Positions 54,741-64,000 of a DNA stretch of 64,000 nt are shown here, piece after piece. A program made the translations under genes and the position numbers. The DNA comes from Smallanthus sonchifolius (lineage: Eukaryota > Streptophyta > Magnoliopsida > Asterales > Asteraceae), in contig CM042030.1 in the NCBI GenBank assembly GCA_023525975.1, positions 29,816,350 to 29,880,349 of the forward strand, written 5' to 3'. A model generated the notes under the pieces. That model had not been told where the DNA came from, ran no database searches, and was given only the letters and a program-made list of their open reading frames with translations. The stretch's first letter is position 1. Every line of letters starts with the position of its first letter.

Positions 54741-56131
54741 ACAGGATTGAATATGCTGAGGTATAATTCGAATTAGACCAAGGATTAGTCACCGGATAAG
54801 GCAATAGGGTCAAATGAGGTTTATTGTTGGAGCGTAAGGGATCACGTGTTAGTTTAGAAAGAATTCCACAAATTCCGCTTACATAGCTGGAGTCGATAAG
54901 TTTGCCATGAGATTCTATTAGAGTTTCAATCAAGATGGTTTCCGTGATCACGTTTAGATGAGTGTCTTAATTCCACTAAGACTCTTACATAAGTGAGAAT
55001 AACATTGATGGATTCCATTGATGATAATCCAGTGTGTCCGTAAACATTTTCAACCTGATAGTCGCGTCTATCAGCTGTTGAACGAGTTTAACGATACCAA
55101 CTAGTCGTTGGGTAGGTTATGAGAGTCTCTACAGATAGTGAAAACTAAAGTCTATAAATCACTGATTAGGACCATTCATCCACACACTAGGTTTCACCAG
55201 GACTTACATGCACCTCAAATTACTATTACGTGTGCACCCGTAATGATAATTTGCTTTGCATGCTCACCCTAGCTCTCCCTGTCCTGTGTCAAAATGTCCT
55301 TTAGTTTGTATTGCCGAGTACAGAGTGTTGTCAGAGATGATAAGTCATCAAGAATCTTAGTCATCAACCATAAGTTAATCAACTAGGACTCCTATCAGTA
55401 TGAGTAGTTGGGAATTGTTTGATCCGAGTATTCACTCGAGTTGAAACACAATACAAGGGTCCAATCCAGTGGATTGTAGATGAATCAAGCACAAGAAATG
55501 CGACTTCGAGAAGTGAAACTAATTCATGGATATGTGTTACTGGAAGAAGAAAAGTAGATGTTCTTCCCATTGAGTCAGAATAGGGTTTGATTATGCGTTC
55601 TCAATTTTGTGTTCAATCTATTCTCAACAGAATATCGACCAAAGAAGCGAGCCCATGGCTCAGGAGAGTGATGACATCTACGTATCAATGGATTCTGTAA
55701 TGATGCGTGCAACGGTCTGCCTTCACTCGGTGTATTGTTGCTAGTGGGTACAGTAGGGACTCGCCTCCGACGATCCCAACTCCTAAAGAGATATGTACTA
55801 GTACCGAGTGTCGTCCATAACATGGACCTGAGAAAGCCCACCATACCCAACAGGTGATGGTGATGTAAGTGACTCCTCTGAAGGCTCCGCCACGCTGTCC
55901 TCGGACGGGAGTGGATGTTGTTCTGCTGATCCCCCGAGTGTTGCCATTGGGAATGATGATGCAATTCAAATGATGTGTCCCTTACCAACTGAGTCAGGAT
56001 ACGAATGGTGTTACATGCCTGCACTACAATGTATGTATAGGTGCTATATGTATCAGGTATGAGTGTCTGTGTCGTGTAACTAATGTGTGAGGTTATAGTC
56101 TAATATGCAATCCTAGTTCTCTATAACCAAT
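54741..56131 (-). other. leader or decayed gag N-terminus of element J
   Basis: About 1.4 kb without a convincing frame. Two overlapping frames at 55575-56024 could be gag N-terminus debris, but I see no gag motif. The stretch near 55222-55245 matches C2 internal sequence (4984-5005) in reverse. Confidence 0.4.
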
Positions 56132-56144
56132 GGCTCTGATACCA
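56132..56144 (-). other. primer-binding site of element J
   Basis: Minus-strand TGGTATCAGAGCC, 3 bp after the LTR end. Confidence 0.9.
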
Positions 56145-56147
56145 ATC

Positions 56148-57260
56148 TGTCACACCCCCAAGTTCCACTAACGGGGTTTTACCGTTTGGAAGGTGACACA
56201 CCAGGGTCTCGGTCATTAGTTACATCAAACGACACTACATGGGACTTGAAATGTCATAACATAAAGGTTCAGAGTTAATGCGGAAGCGTAAACGTTACAA
56301 TGAAGTCAAACGTAATTACACGCAACAAGCGTCAATTAATGTAATTAAATAAACTGTTTAAAATATTTGAAATGAATGATATGTCAGTAGGACTCCATGC
56401 ATGTCCTAAGTGCGCAACCTGTGCCAAAGCGACCTGAGAAACATGTAAGAAAAAATTTCAACACGAGGTTGGTGAGTTCACAAGTTTCAAGTTTGCAATA
56501 TGAGAGTGTTTGCCAGATTATGTACATTCAATATGCATATCTATAGGTAGCTAGCCTATGTTCATGTCTTACTAAAGCGCTCTCGACTACACTGAGTGCC
56601 GACGGCCTGCGATTTAGATTCCGGCGACTTCTGCTGTTTCTCCGATGAAACTGATGCGTACAGGAGCTTCGCAGTTGTTTGATTTAAGTATGCAGGGTGT
56701 TCAATTGCGGAATTAACATAGGATTTAAACGAATTTGATGTCTATTGTGTTCATGTCGACGGTTATGCCATAATTAGCTATTAATCTGTTTAATTCGTTA
56801 ATGATGATGTTTCATATCGGCAGTTGAGGTTGTTAATGATACCATAAAGTGATAACAGTTTCAATTTCAATAGAAATCGTTTGGAATTTTGGATTTTTGA
56901 TTAAGTATGCGAGTTTGACTTTCCAAAAGTCAAACGGAATTGAGAATACGTTAATTACAGGTTTAGTCCCTCTGTTTCATGTGTTTAGGTTTTGGGAATT
57001 GGCATAATTAACCCTTGTGGTTTGAATTGAGGTTAGAAATTTGATCAGTTGACTTTTAAAAGTCAACAGGAACTTAAATCATGGATTTTAACTTTACAAA
57101 ATCAAACATAATTAGGTTTAGACTAATTACATATTTAGTCCTTGTAATTAAAGTCTAAAGGAATGACAGAAACAGTCCCTATAGTTTGAGATAAGTTAGT
57201 TAGGTTAACTTTAACTGGATTTAAATAACGAAGTTAAACTGAAAAGTCCAGATTGTCACA
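56148..57260 (-). mobile_element. 5' LTR of element J, internally deleted
   Basis: 1113 bp. The PBS-side 435 bp align with 47973-48408 at about 3 percent difference by eye; then the sequence jumps near 56582 to sequence like 50290 onward of the 3' LTR. About 1.8 kb is missing, including the tRNA-like segment. Confidence 0.8.
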
Positions 57261-57710
57261 TGGTGACACCTTGAGAGTGATTAGGGATCCACTAGGCTGT
57301 CTAGAGTTGTTTCATTAGAAACCCAGATCCATTATAGTTTCCATAACCGATAGAAGTGGTGTTTTGCATGTAGGATTCCGACCTAGGTGATATTCTTCCT
57401 ATCTCTTGATTTCATCTTAGCTCTTATTCTTGATAGTTGAGTCAACCTTATTTTGCTGCATTCCTTAGTTTAATATTTAGTGTAGTAAACCCCCCAAACC
57501 AATTAAATCTTTATTCCGAGTCAGAGTCTAGTTTTGTTATCATAGTGTCTCAAGGGTTTGATATTCCTGTTTACCGTTAAGCTGTGCTACACTCGATAGG
57601 TACATTTGCCTGTCAGTGCGGTCTAGTTCATAGGTTTTCCATTTATTACTTAGGAGTCTAGGTTAGGTTTTGTTAGTTTTTATATAGCCCGTCTGGACTA
57701 CATCAAGTTT
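57261..57710 (+). mobile_element. LTR tail of Athila/Tat-like element K
   Basis: Same family as the right part of LTR B (8220-8655): accttgagagtgattagggatcc, CTCGATAGGTACATTTGCCTG, GTTAGGTTTTGTTAGTTTTTATA. The upstream LTR part is replaced by element J. Confidence 0.6.
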
Positions 57711-57730
57711 TTGTCGCCATTGCAGTGGAC
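57711..57730 (+). other. primer-binding site of element K
   Basis: TTGTCGCCATTGCAGTGGAC resembles the TGGCGCC(G/A)TTGCCGGGGA site used by Athila/Tat elements, with four changes. Confidence 0.6.
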
Positions 57731-58077
57731 ACTTGGCAATAGCAATATTGACCTTCACTAGTTCTTTGTTTGATTTTTGGTTTATTTTATTTTCTTTTTC
57801 TTTTGAGTACTTTGTGTTTGCGTGTCTTCTGTGCTTGTCCTACATGCTATCTGAGTGTCTAACATAGGATCTAGTCCTTCTGTTTGTGAGTCCTTATTTG
57901 TTTTCTTTTGTTCTCGTGTCAGCTTATGCACAATACTCGTTCGCAGGGATCACCACCCTATCAGCTTTTCCAGAGCCCGAACGAGATCTTCACGAGCGCA
58001 CCCGCGACTTTCGGGAGCATTTAAAGGATCTGTGCAAATCCCAGGTACGTTCTACTAGCCCAATCCCATTTCCTATC

Positions 58078-59285
58078 ATGGGCGACGCTGACCCACCAGC
58101 GAGACGTACTGTGAACCAGAGGGCTAGTGATGGGGTCACGGGTGCGAGATCTTCGATCACTCGCCCCACTATTCCGAACACCAACACATGGCAGATCCCA
58201 TCACATGTCATGAGTACGATCACTCATGCTACTCAATTCGATGGCCTCGAGGATGAGGATGCACCCGGACATTTGTCCCACATCCCACGGATATGTGATA
58301 CATTCAATATCATGGGTGTGTTTAAGGATGCTATCTACTTGCGTCTCTTCCCATTCTCGCTCTCTGGTCACGCATCTACTCAGCTTGATACCCTTCCCGA
58401 CAATTCTATCACCACATGGGAGGATCTCCAAGCCAAATTCTATAAGAAGTACTATCCACCTTCCAGGGTCGTTCGCCTTCGGGACCAAATCCATTCGTTC
58501 CGGATGGACCCTGACGACACTTATCACATGGCCTGGGAGCGGTTCAACACGCTGTTGAGCCGATGTCCTCAGCACGGTCTTTCCGACTGGGCGCTAGTGG
58601 AGAAGTTCTATAATGGACTCACCTTCGAGAAGCACCAAATGTTCAACACAGCTGCGGGAGGCCATGTCATGGAGAGACTCGAGCCTGATGAGTGCGAGGA
58701 AATGTTCGAGAGGTTCGCTCAAGCCGAACAGCAGCATCCACATTCTGTTAGGAATTCCATTCCTACTGCTAGAGCACCCGCCTCTTCTCCTAGAGGTGTG
58801 CATCAGGTCACTCCTGAGACTAGCATGGCTGCTGCAATCGCCTCAATGGCTAACGAGATTAAGGAGCTGAAGCTCAGCGCTCAGCGGTGTCAAGTGTGCA
58901 GGGGAGGCCACGACACCCCGTAAATAATTAGGAGCATGTGAGCAATGCTGGAAACCAGTACCAGAACCGAGGGTATAATAACAACAATACTTATGGCTCG
59001 GGATGGAGATCTGGAAATAACCCGCCTTGGTTTAATGGTCGTCAGCAGCAGTATGGAGGAGCAGAAGTTGGAGCGAGCTCGGGAAGCAATGTCAATACAA
59101 GGAGATCGAAGAGATACTTGAGAATCAAACACAACTGCTTTCCTACTTAGTCCAGCAAGACAAGGACACGATGCAAAGACTGGATAGCCATGACACTCTA
59201 TTTAAGAATCAGCAGTCGACATTCCAGGATCTGCAACGCACGGTAGGAGACATCGCTCAGAGCTTGAAAGATCGACAGGGAACGC
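58078..59285 (+). pseudogene. gag of Athila-like element K
   Basis: Start taken at ATG 58078 (MGDADPPARRTVNQRAS), by analogy with Athila gag; an open frame exists from 57886. Capsid core: FDGLEDEDAPGHLSHIPRICDTF, DAIYLRLFPFSLSGHAS, SITTWEDLQAKFYKKYYPPSRVVRLRD, AWERFNTLLSRCPQHGLSDW, EKFYNGLTFEKHQMFNTAAGG. A CQVCRGGH knuckle precedes the stop at 58921. The C-terminus continues in other frames (YQNRGYNNNN..., then LLSYLVQQDKDTMQRLDSHDTLF to about 59285). Confidence 0.88.
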
Positions 59286-59289
59286 TTCA

Positions 59290-60291
59290 GTGATGGCCAT
59301 GTCAGTTAGGAGTGTGGAGAAGAAAGAGGTTGTAGAGGATGACTCCTACTCGAGTAAGCATAATATTCCGTCACCTGAAGAGGTCAAGAAGATAGATTGG
59401 AGAGCTCGATTCACTGCGATCGATGCTAAGATGATTGAAGAGCAGGCGAAGGAAGAGATAATAGAGGAGCCACCAGTAGGAGAGGAAGAGCCGGTGGATG
59501 TGGAGATAGTAGAGGATAAACATGCCGAGAGGGCAGAGGAGAAGAAGAAGAAGGGAGTGGAGATGAAGTCCCCCGAGATTGACTTGAGTCATGTTCCCTA
59601 CCCAGTGCACTTGCTGCCATATAAGAATGCTAGGGAATACCGTACCTTCTTTGATATGTTTAAACAACTCAAGGTTAATCTTCCATTTATAGAGATCCTC
59701 CAGTATATGCCAAAGTATGGCAAGTTCCTCAAAGATCTTCTTTCCAACAAGAAGAAGCTAGAGGGGATCTCTGAAGTCTCACTTAGTTAGCAATGTTCTG
59801 CTGTGGTTCAGAACCAGTTTCCTGAGAAGCTGCCGGATTCGGGTCGTTTCACGATACCGTGTCTACTAGGCATTTTACCGTTGAACAAAGCGTTGGCCGA
59901 CCTAGGTGCTAGCATCAATTTGATGCCATATTCTATCTATAAGCAGCTAGACCTAGGTGAACCGTAGCCTACGCGCATGAGCATATCCTTGGCTGACCGT
60001 TCATTCAAGTATCCACATGGAATTGTGGAAAATCTTCTAGTGAGAGTACGCAAATTTGTCTTCCTCGTGGACTTCATTATTCTAGATATGGAGGTGGATG
60101 ACAGAATCCCACTCATATTCGGGCGCCAATTCTTGTGCACCGCCAAGGCAATAATCGATGTCTTTGATGGGAAACTCACACTTCGTGTGGGGGATGAGTC
60201 GGTTATATTTGATGCCACACAGTCTGTGAAGGATGTTGGAGAGCATAGCCACTCTGTGTGTATGCATGATTCCTTCATGGACTATATTTGA
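59290..60291 (+). pseudogene. gag-pol linker and aspartic protease of Athila-like element K
   Basis: One frame with TAG stops at 59788-59790 and near 59967. Glu/Lys-rich linker; PVHLLPYKNAREYRTFFDMFKQLKVNLPFIEILQYMPKYGKFLKDLLSNKKK (the Athila pre-protease block); CSAVVQNQFPEKLPDSGRFTIPCLLG; protease LADLGASINLMPYSIYKQLDLG with the Athila-type DLGAS site; FLVDFIILDMEVDDRIPLIFGRQFL and DGKLTLRVGDESVIFD. Confidence 0.88.
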
Positions 60292-60736
60292 TCCAACGTT
60301 AGAAGTGGGTGAACCCGTCCCGAATATAGAAGAACCATCTGATTGGGTGGTAGAATTAGAGAAGTTGTTGGAAGCCTGATTATCTGATAGGTATGATGGT
60401 AGAATTTGATGAGATCATAGGAGAGACCCCAAGTGTGGGGAAGTTGGTGGAGGTTGTTGAGGATCCCGATGATCCTGGTGAAGGTTTAGAGGTCCCATTT
60501 AGAGAAAATCTTATTCCTGAATCGTTACCCAACACTATTATGCTTTCTGAGGGGAGAGCTACTGAGCCGACCCCTAGTTCTGACTACCCTAGGCCTTGGC
60601 CGCCTCCTAAGAGAACTCGAGAGTTAATCGATTTATGTAACCTAGATAGAGTGCAAACCCTAAGTGTGGGGACGTTGAGGGGAGATAATTTTATTGGTTA
60701 TTTGGTGCATATCATTTTCGGGCCAGGTAGGTATAA
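60292..60736 (+). other. post-protease region of element K
   Basis: No RT similarity was found. Two polypurine-like tracts occur (ccccaagtgtggggaagttgg near 60430, ccctaagtgtggggacgttgagggg near 60660). The open frame here shows no known motif. Copia LTR E begins at 60737. Confidence 0.45.
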
Positions 60737-60785
60737 TGTTGGTATATTTTGGGTAACTGTTGTTAAAATTCAATGTTGTAATTAA

Positions 60786-60839
60786 GCGAATTTGTCAACT
60801 TCGCATACCATATTAAGGGGCGAACTTGTTAAGTTCGCC
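60786..60839 (+). repeat. palindromes in U3 of LTR E
   Basis: 60786-60804 (GCGAA...TTCGC, imperfect inner stem) and 60819-60839 (GGCGAACTT/AAGTTCGCC, loop gtt, perfect 9 bp). Centres are 34 bp apart, 29 bp upstream of TATA. This is the LTR A palindrome with the fourth pair changed from T-A to A-T. Confidence 0.85.
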
Positions 60840-60867
60840 TGTGCTGCTTGTGGTCTTTGTGGTTTCC

Positions 60868-60878
60868 CTATAAATAGG
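60868..60878 (+). promoter_or_regulatory. TATA box of LTR E
   Basis: CTATAAATAGG, about 230 bp before the LTR end. Confidence 0.7.
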
Positions 60879-61110
60879 TGTTTACATGTCTTAGTTAGTA
60901 GTGATAAGAACAGTAGTCAGTCAAGAACTGAGTCAGATTGTATACAGATTTGTGGTGGAAATACAAAGAGGTTTATATACACCGTGTTGTTGTTTGAGTT
61001 ACACGTTGCACGTTGATCATGGATTCCACACGTTATCATGGATTCCACACATTATCATTGTGTCGTACCGCGAGTCTAGAGATCTGTCACACCGCACCGG
61101 GATCTACAAG

Positions 61111-61122
61111 TGGTATCAGAGC
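61111..61122 (+). other. primer-binding site of element E
   Basis: TGGTATCAGAGC, complementary to initiator methionine tRNA. Confidence 0.9.
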
Positions 61123-61732
61123 TATTGCTCTCTATTAGCAGAAGTTTCGTGGTGTTTTCGTGTACAATCAACATCAAAGATCACTGATTTTGAAGAATTT
61201 TCATCATTTTTGTATTCTTGAGAAAAATGGAGTGATTTTGATCATTTTGGATTCATTTTGGATTCGTTGGAAGAAATTGATCCTATTGGATTGGTTCTTA
61301 TCATCGCCTAATCATTCCTACGGTTTAGATTCATCATATTCGATCATATACTGTAGAAATCATGATTTTCAGAGTTGGTTCGTGTTTGGGTTTTTTCTGA
61401 GTTTTCAGCGTTGTAGGCGAACCTAGCCTAGCGAACTTAACAAGTTCGCTCAAGCAATTACAGGCAAACTTACTTTTCAAGTTCGCTTGAGCATCTTCGC
61501 TGGGTGTTTGCTGATTCAAGCGAACTTATCTTATTCGCTTAGAGGTCCTTTCAGGCGAACTTCAAAAAAAAAGTTTTTTTGTGAAAAATTTTCTTGCTCA
61601 AAATTTTGAGGGGACCTTTATACGAGTGTTTCAGGATGTTTCTGAGAAGACTGTGATTTTGGAATTTTCGTTTGAAATCCATATTTTTTGGAGGGAAAAA
61701 TTTTTGCAGGGCATTTATACAAGATTCTCAAG
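61123..61732 (+). other. leader of element E with more palindromes
   Basis: No gene. Palindromes of the LTR E word recur at 61430-61450 (AGCGAACTT/AAGTTCGCT), about 61463-61490 (gcaaactt...aagttcgc, imperfect) and 61518-61540 (AAGCGAA...TTCGCTT), with a half copy at 61554-61563. Confidence 0.75.
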
Positions 61733-64000
61733 ATGACTAATTTTTCGAATGAGTTTAACATACTTCAGATCCTACCAAGACTTTTGAGCATTGAAGATTT
61801 CTCCAACTGGAAGAACATGTTTGAGCAGTTCGGTATTCACATCCTACATATTCATGTATTGGTCAGAAGGATGTTCCTAAACTGATGACTGTTCTAAATG
61901 CTAAGGAGAAGATACTCTATGATCGAGAGATGAAGACGCTTGAGACTCTAACGATGTCTTTACCAAAAGAAATCCTTCGTACTTTCAAGAAGTGTACGAC
62001 TTCAAGAGATCTATGGGAAGCATTGATGATGCGATGTGAAGGTACTTTTGATGTGAAGAAGAGTAGGAGAGATTTGTTGAAGAAACAATTCATTGTTTTC
62101 AAGTTTTTGGAAAATGAATCTGTTGATGATATCGTTACCATATACTACCATCTTTTGCAAGAGTTGGTAAAATGTGATGTTTCTTACACTATTACTGAGG
62201 TGAATGAGACACTGTTAGATGCTCTTCCACCTAAGTTTGAGAAGTACTCAGTGCTTATCAAGAAAAATGAGAAGTTAACCGATATGTCTTTAGCGGACTT
62301 GATTGGTAAAGTTCATTTTTATGAAGAAGATGATGTGACTGAAGTTAGTGACAAAAGTGATGATGAGAGTGTCAAAGTTGTCCTCAATGAAGAACTTACT
62401 ACTCAAGCATTTGTGACCTTGATCAAAGAAGAATTAGAGAAGCACAGTGATTCTGAGAGTCACATTTCTGTAGAATCAAGTGATATTGAGAGTGTTCTAT
62501 CTGCTGAAAGCACCCAGTCTACCTAGAGTGATGTGAAGACTGAAGAAAGCTTCCAGACAGTTGAACAAGAGCTGACTGTTGAATCAACAAGTCATAATGC
62601 AGAGGCAAAGGTGACTAGTGAAGAGTTGATGAATAATAATGGAGCTGCAGGAAAGGTGACAGAGAAAATAGCTGAAATGTTTACTGAAGCCAGTGGATTC
62701 GAGGCTGATTTTACACATGTAAATGAGGTTGTTTATGTTCCTTGTTCTAAATGTGTTGATTCTGATTTGAAAATTCTGATATTGTGTGATGATAATACTA
62801 ATCTTATCTGTGACTTGAAGGCAAGCTACTTAACAAATCAAACTTTGAAATAAAATGAGAATCTTTTAAATTTAAGAATTGAGTCATTGAAAGATGATAT
62901 CAAATTTTTAAAATCAAAAGTAAATGAACAAGCTTTTCAAATTAAGGAGGCATACTCTGAGTATGAAAAGAAAATAAATGAACTTGCACAGTCACAGAGT
63001 GAAGTAACCAAATTGCACAGAAAGCTTGAAGGTTTTAAGAATTCCAGTTTTCTGTTGGAATATTATACTGAGAAAGCTTCAGGTGATAAAGTAGTTGGAG
63101 GTATAGGTTCTTGTCCATCTTTTGATGACAAAGCTATTAGTGGGGGTGTGGGTTATTGTCCCCCGTTTAATGGTAACTATACTTCTCGTAGTACTGAGAC
63201 TGTGATTGAAGAAGATCTAGAGCCTAAAACAGTTCTTAAGGTTAATCCGGTTACGGGAGAATATATGGTTTATGAGGATGACAGTGAAGATGAAAGCTTT
63301 GATGATGATAAGGTTGAAGGAGTTCCGAAAGAAGTCAAAATTAAGGAACCTAAAGTCATCAAGCAAGTTACTCGTGATCGATGTATTTTGACAGAACCTG
63401 ATGAACATGAGCAGACAAAACCACGTTTGGGTCAACATGGTTTTATCAAATTTGGAGATATCAATGCTGAAATTCCAAATATTTCTGAGAAGAGCACACT
63501 AGATTTTATTAAGGAGAAAGTGTATTTGGAGAAATCTGAGACTGCACATTTTCAATCTTCTGATGGTTCTTTTTGTGAAAAGAATACAGGTTTTTATGTT
63601 GGTGAATCATCTGGTTGTCAGGCTAGTCCGATGACAGCTTCTTATGTTCAACAATATAAAGAGAGACGTACTTGTTTCCATTGCAACGAGGTTGGACACA
63701 TCTTGAAGAACTATCCTTACAAGAACAAAGGTAAGCGACATGTTATTCCTAAGAAGATGAAGCAAGAAGCAAAGCCTGTTGTGAAGCCAGTTAAGAAACC
63801 AGTAGTGTATCCTAATTCGGTTAGACCATTAGTGAAGCCAGTTGTTAAACCAGTGGTTAAACCAATGTCACAAATTCAGCAAACAAAAGTTGTAAATCAA
63901 AGTAATGCGTCTAGTTCTAGAGGTTTAAGAGATATGACTCCTAAAGTTCCTTACAAAAGGAAGTTTATTGAGACGAGAGCCTGTTTCCATTGTGGTGTAA
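61733..64000 (+). pseudogene. gag of SIRE-like copia element E
   Basis: Start ATG 61733 (MTNFSNEFNILQ). A frameshift near 61850 leads to the frame from 61885: LNAKEKILYDREMKTLETLTMSLPKEI, CTTSRDLWEALMMRCEG, RRDLLKKQFIVFKFLENESVDDIVTIYYHLLQEL, LLDALPPKFEKYSVLIK (UBN2/copia gag type). In-frame TAG 62524-62526 and TAA 62851-62853, then open from 62854 to the window end (over 380 codons): a coiled-coil-like segment, an acidic stretch, the knuckle CFHCNEVGHILKNY near 63670 with Tyr for the last Cys, VKP repeats (63770-63860), and the start of a second knuckle ACFHCG. Confidence 0.88.

Larger units (their letters stand above)
47973..57260 (-). mobile_element. reversed Ty3/gypsy element J with unequal LTRs and no matching TSD
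   Basis: 3' LTR 50862-47973, 5' LTR 57260-56148, PBS, gag, protease, RT, RNase H, integrase with chromodomain-like tail. The bases flanking the LTRs (GTTAGA on the left, TGGTG on the right) do not match. Left neighbour is copia H, right neighbour is Athila-like K. Confidence 0.88.
60737..61108 (+). mobile_element. 5' LTR of SIRE-like copia element E
   Basis: A 372 bp LTR from TGTTGGTATATTTTGG to GATCTACA, followed after 2 bp by the PBS. Two palindromes in U3 (60786-60839), TATA at 60868-60878. Inserted in element K. The 3' LTR lies outside the window. Confidence 0.85.

Noticed and set aside
55575..56024. 149-residue His/Arg-rich ORF as an extra gene of element J
   Set aside because: Overlaps another frame equally open, no recognised motif, and no relative in the other Ty3 elements here; kept only as leader or gag debris.

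Overview
This window is plant nuclear DNA, almost certainly intergenic heterochromatin of a large, repeat-rich dicot genome. I found no host gene. Everything that reads as coding belongs to LTR retrotransposons (Ty3/gypsy Tekay-like, Athila/Tat-like and Ty1/copia SIRE-like and TNT/Tork-like) or to one small hAT-type DNA element. The gag, pol and post-pol reading frames recall Asteraceae repeats (sunflower/chrysanthemum/Tanacetum type). That is recognition from memory, not a search. All reading frames carry nonsense codons or frameshifts, so no element looks fully autonomous. The Ty3 element at 14033-23972 (D) is closest to intact, with both LTRs, a TSD and about four coding lesions.

Layout, left to right: end of copia element A with its 3' LTR (1-880); Athila/Tat element B, 3' region and LTR (881-2484, resuming 7602-8655), split by a 5.1 kb composite insertion C2 (2485-7574) that itself contains a reversed LTR fragment C; reversed Ty3 element I (8656-14032 and 23978-25335) carrying a hAT element in pol (10921-11748) and the complete Ty3 element D in its LTR; an Athila-like LTR scrap (25340-25801); copia element L (25802-30619), cut by LTR M (30620-31700), which is cut by reversed SIRE-like copia H (31701-47972), which contains the complete reversed Ty3 element F (37453-46496, TSD ATTGG); reversed Ty3 element J (47973-57260), whose flanks do not match; 5' part of Athila-like element K (57261-60736), cut by SIRE-like copia E (60737 to the window end).

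The most interesting signal is not a gene. At least six unrelated LTR families here (A, B, C, D, I, E, and H after pol) carry clusters of short palindromes at a near-regular period (about 20-22, 31-35 or 38 bp). Each family has its own palindrome word, placed in U3 next to the TATA box, in the transcribed part of the LTR, in the leader, or after pol. Arms co-vary: when one arm changes, the other usually changes to match. A copia LTR (A) and a Ty3-type LTR (C) use practically the same palindrome. Two LTRs of one family (C and M) hold completely different arrays at the same distance from TATA. Together with a long accessory ORF after copia pol, this makes a candidate undescribed cis-regulatory or anti-silencing system of LTR elements. 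Other shared structures are a splice-donor-like motif in six LTR families and a leader stem-loop in the Ty3 elements.
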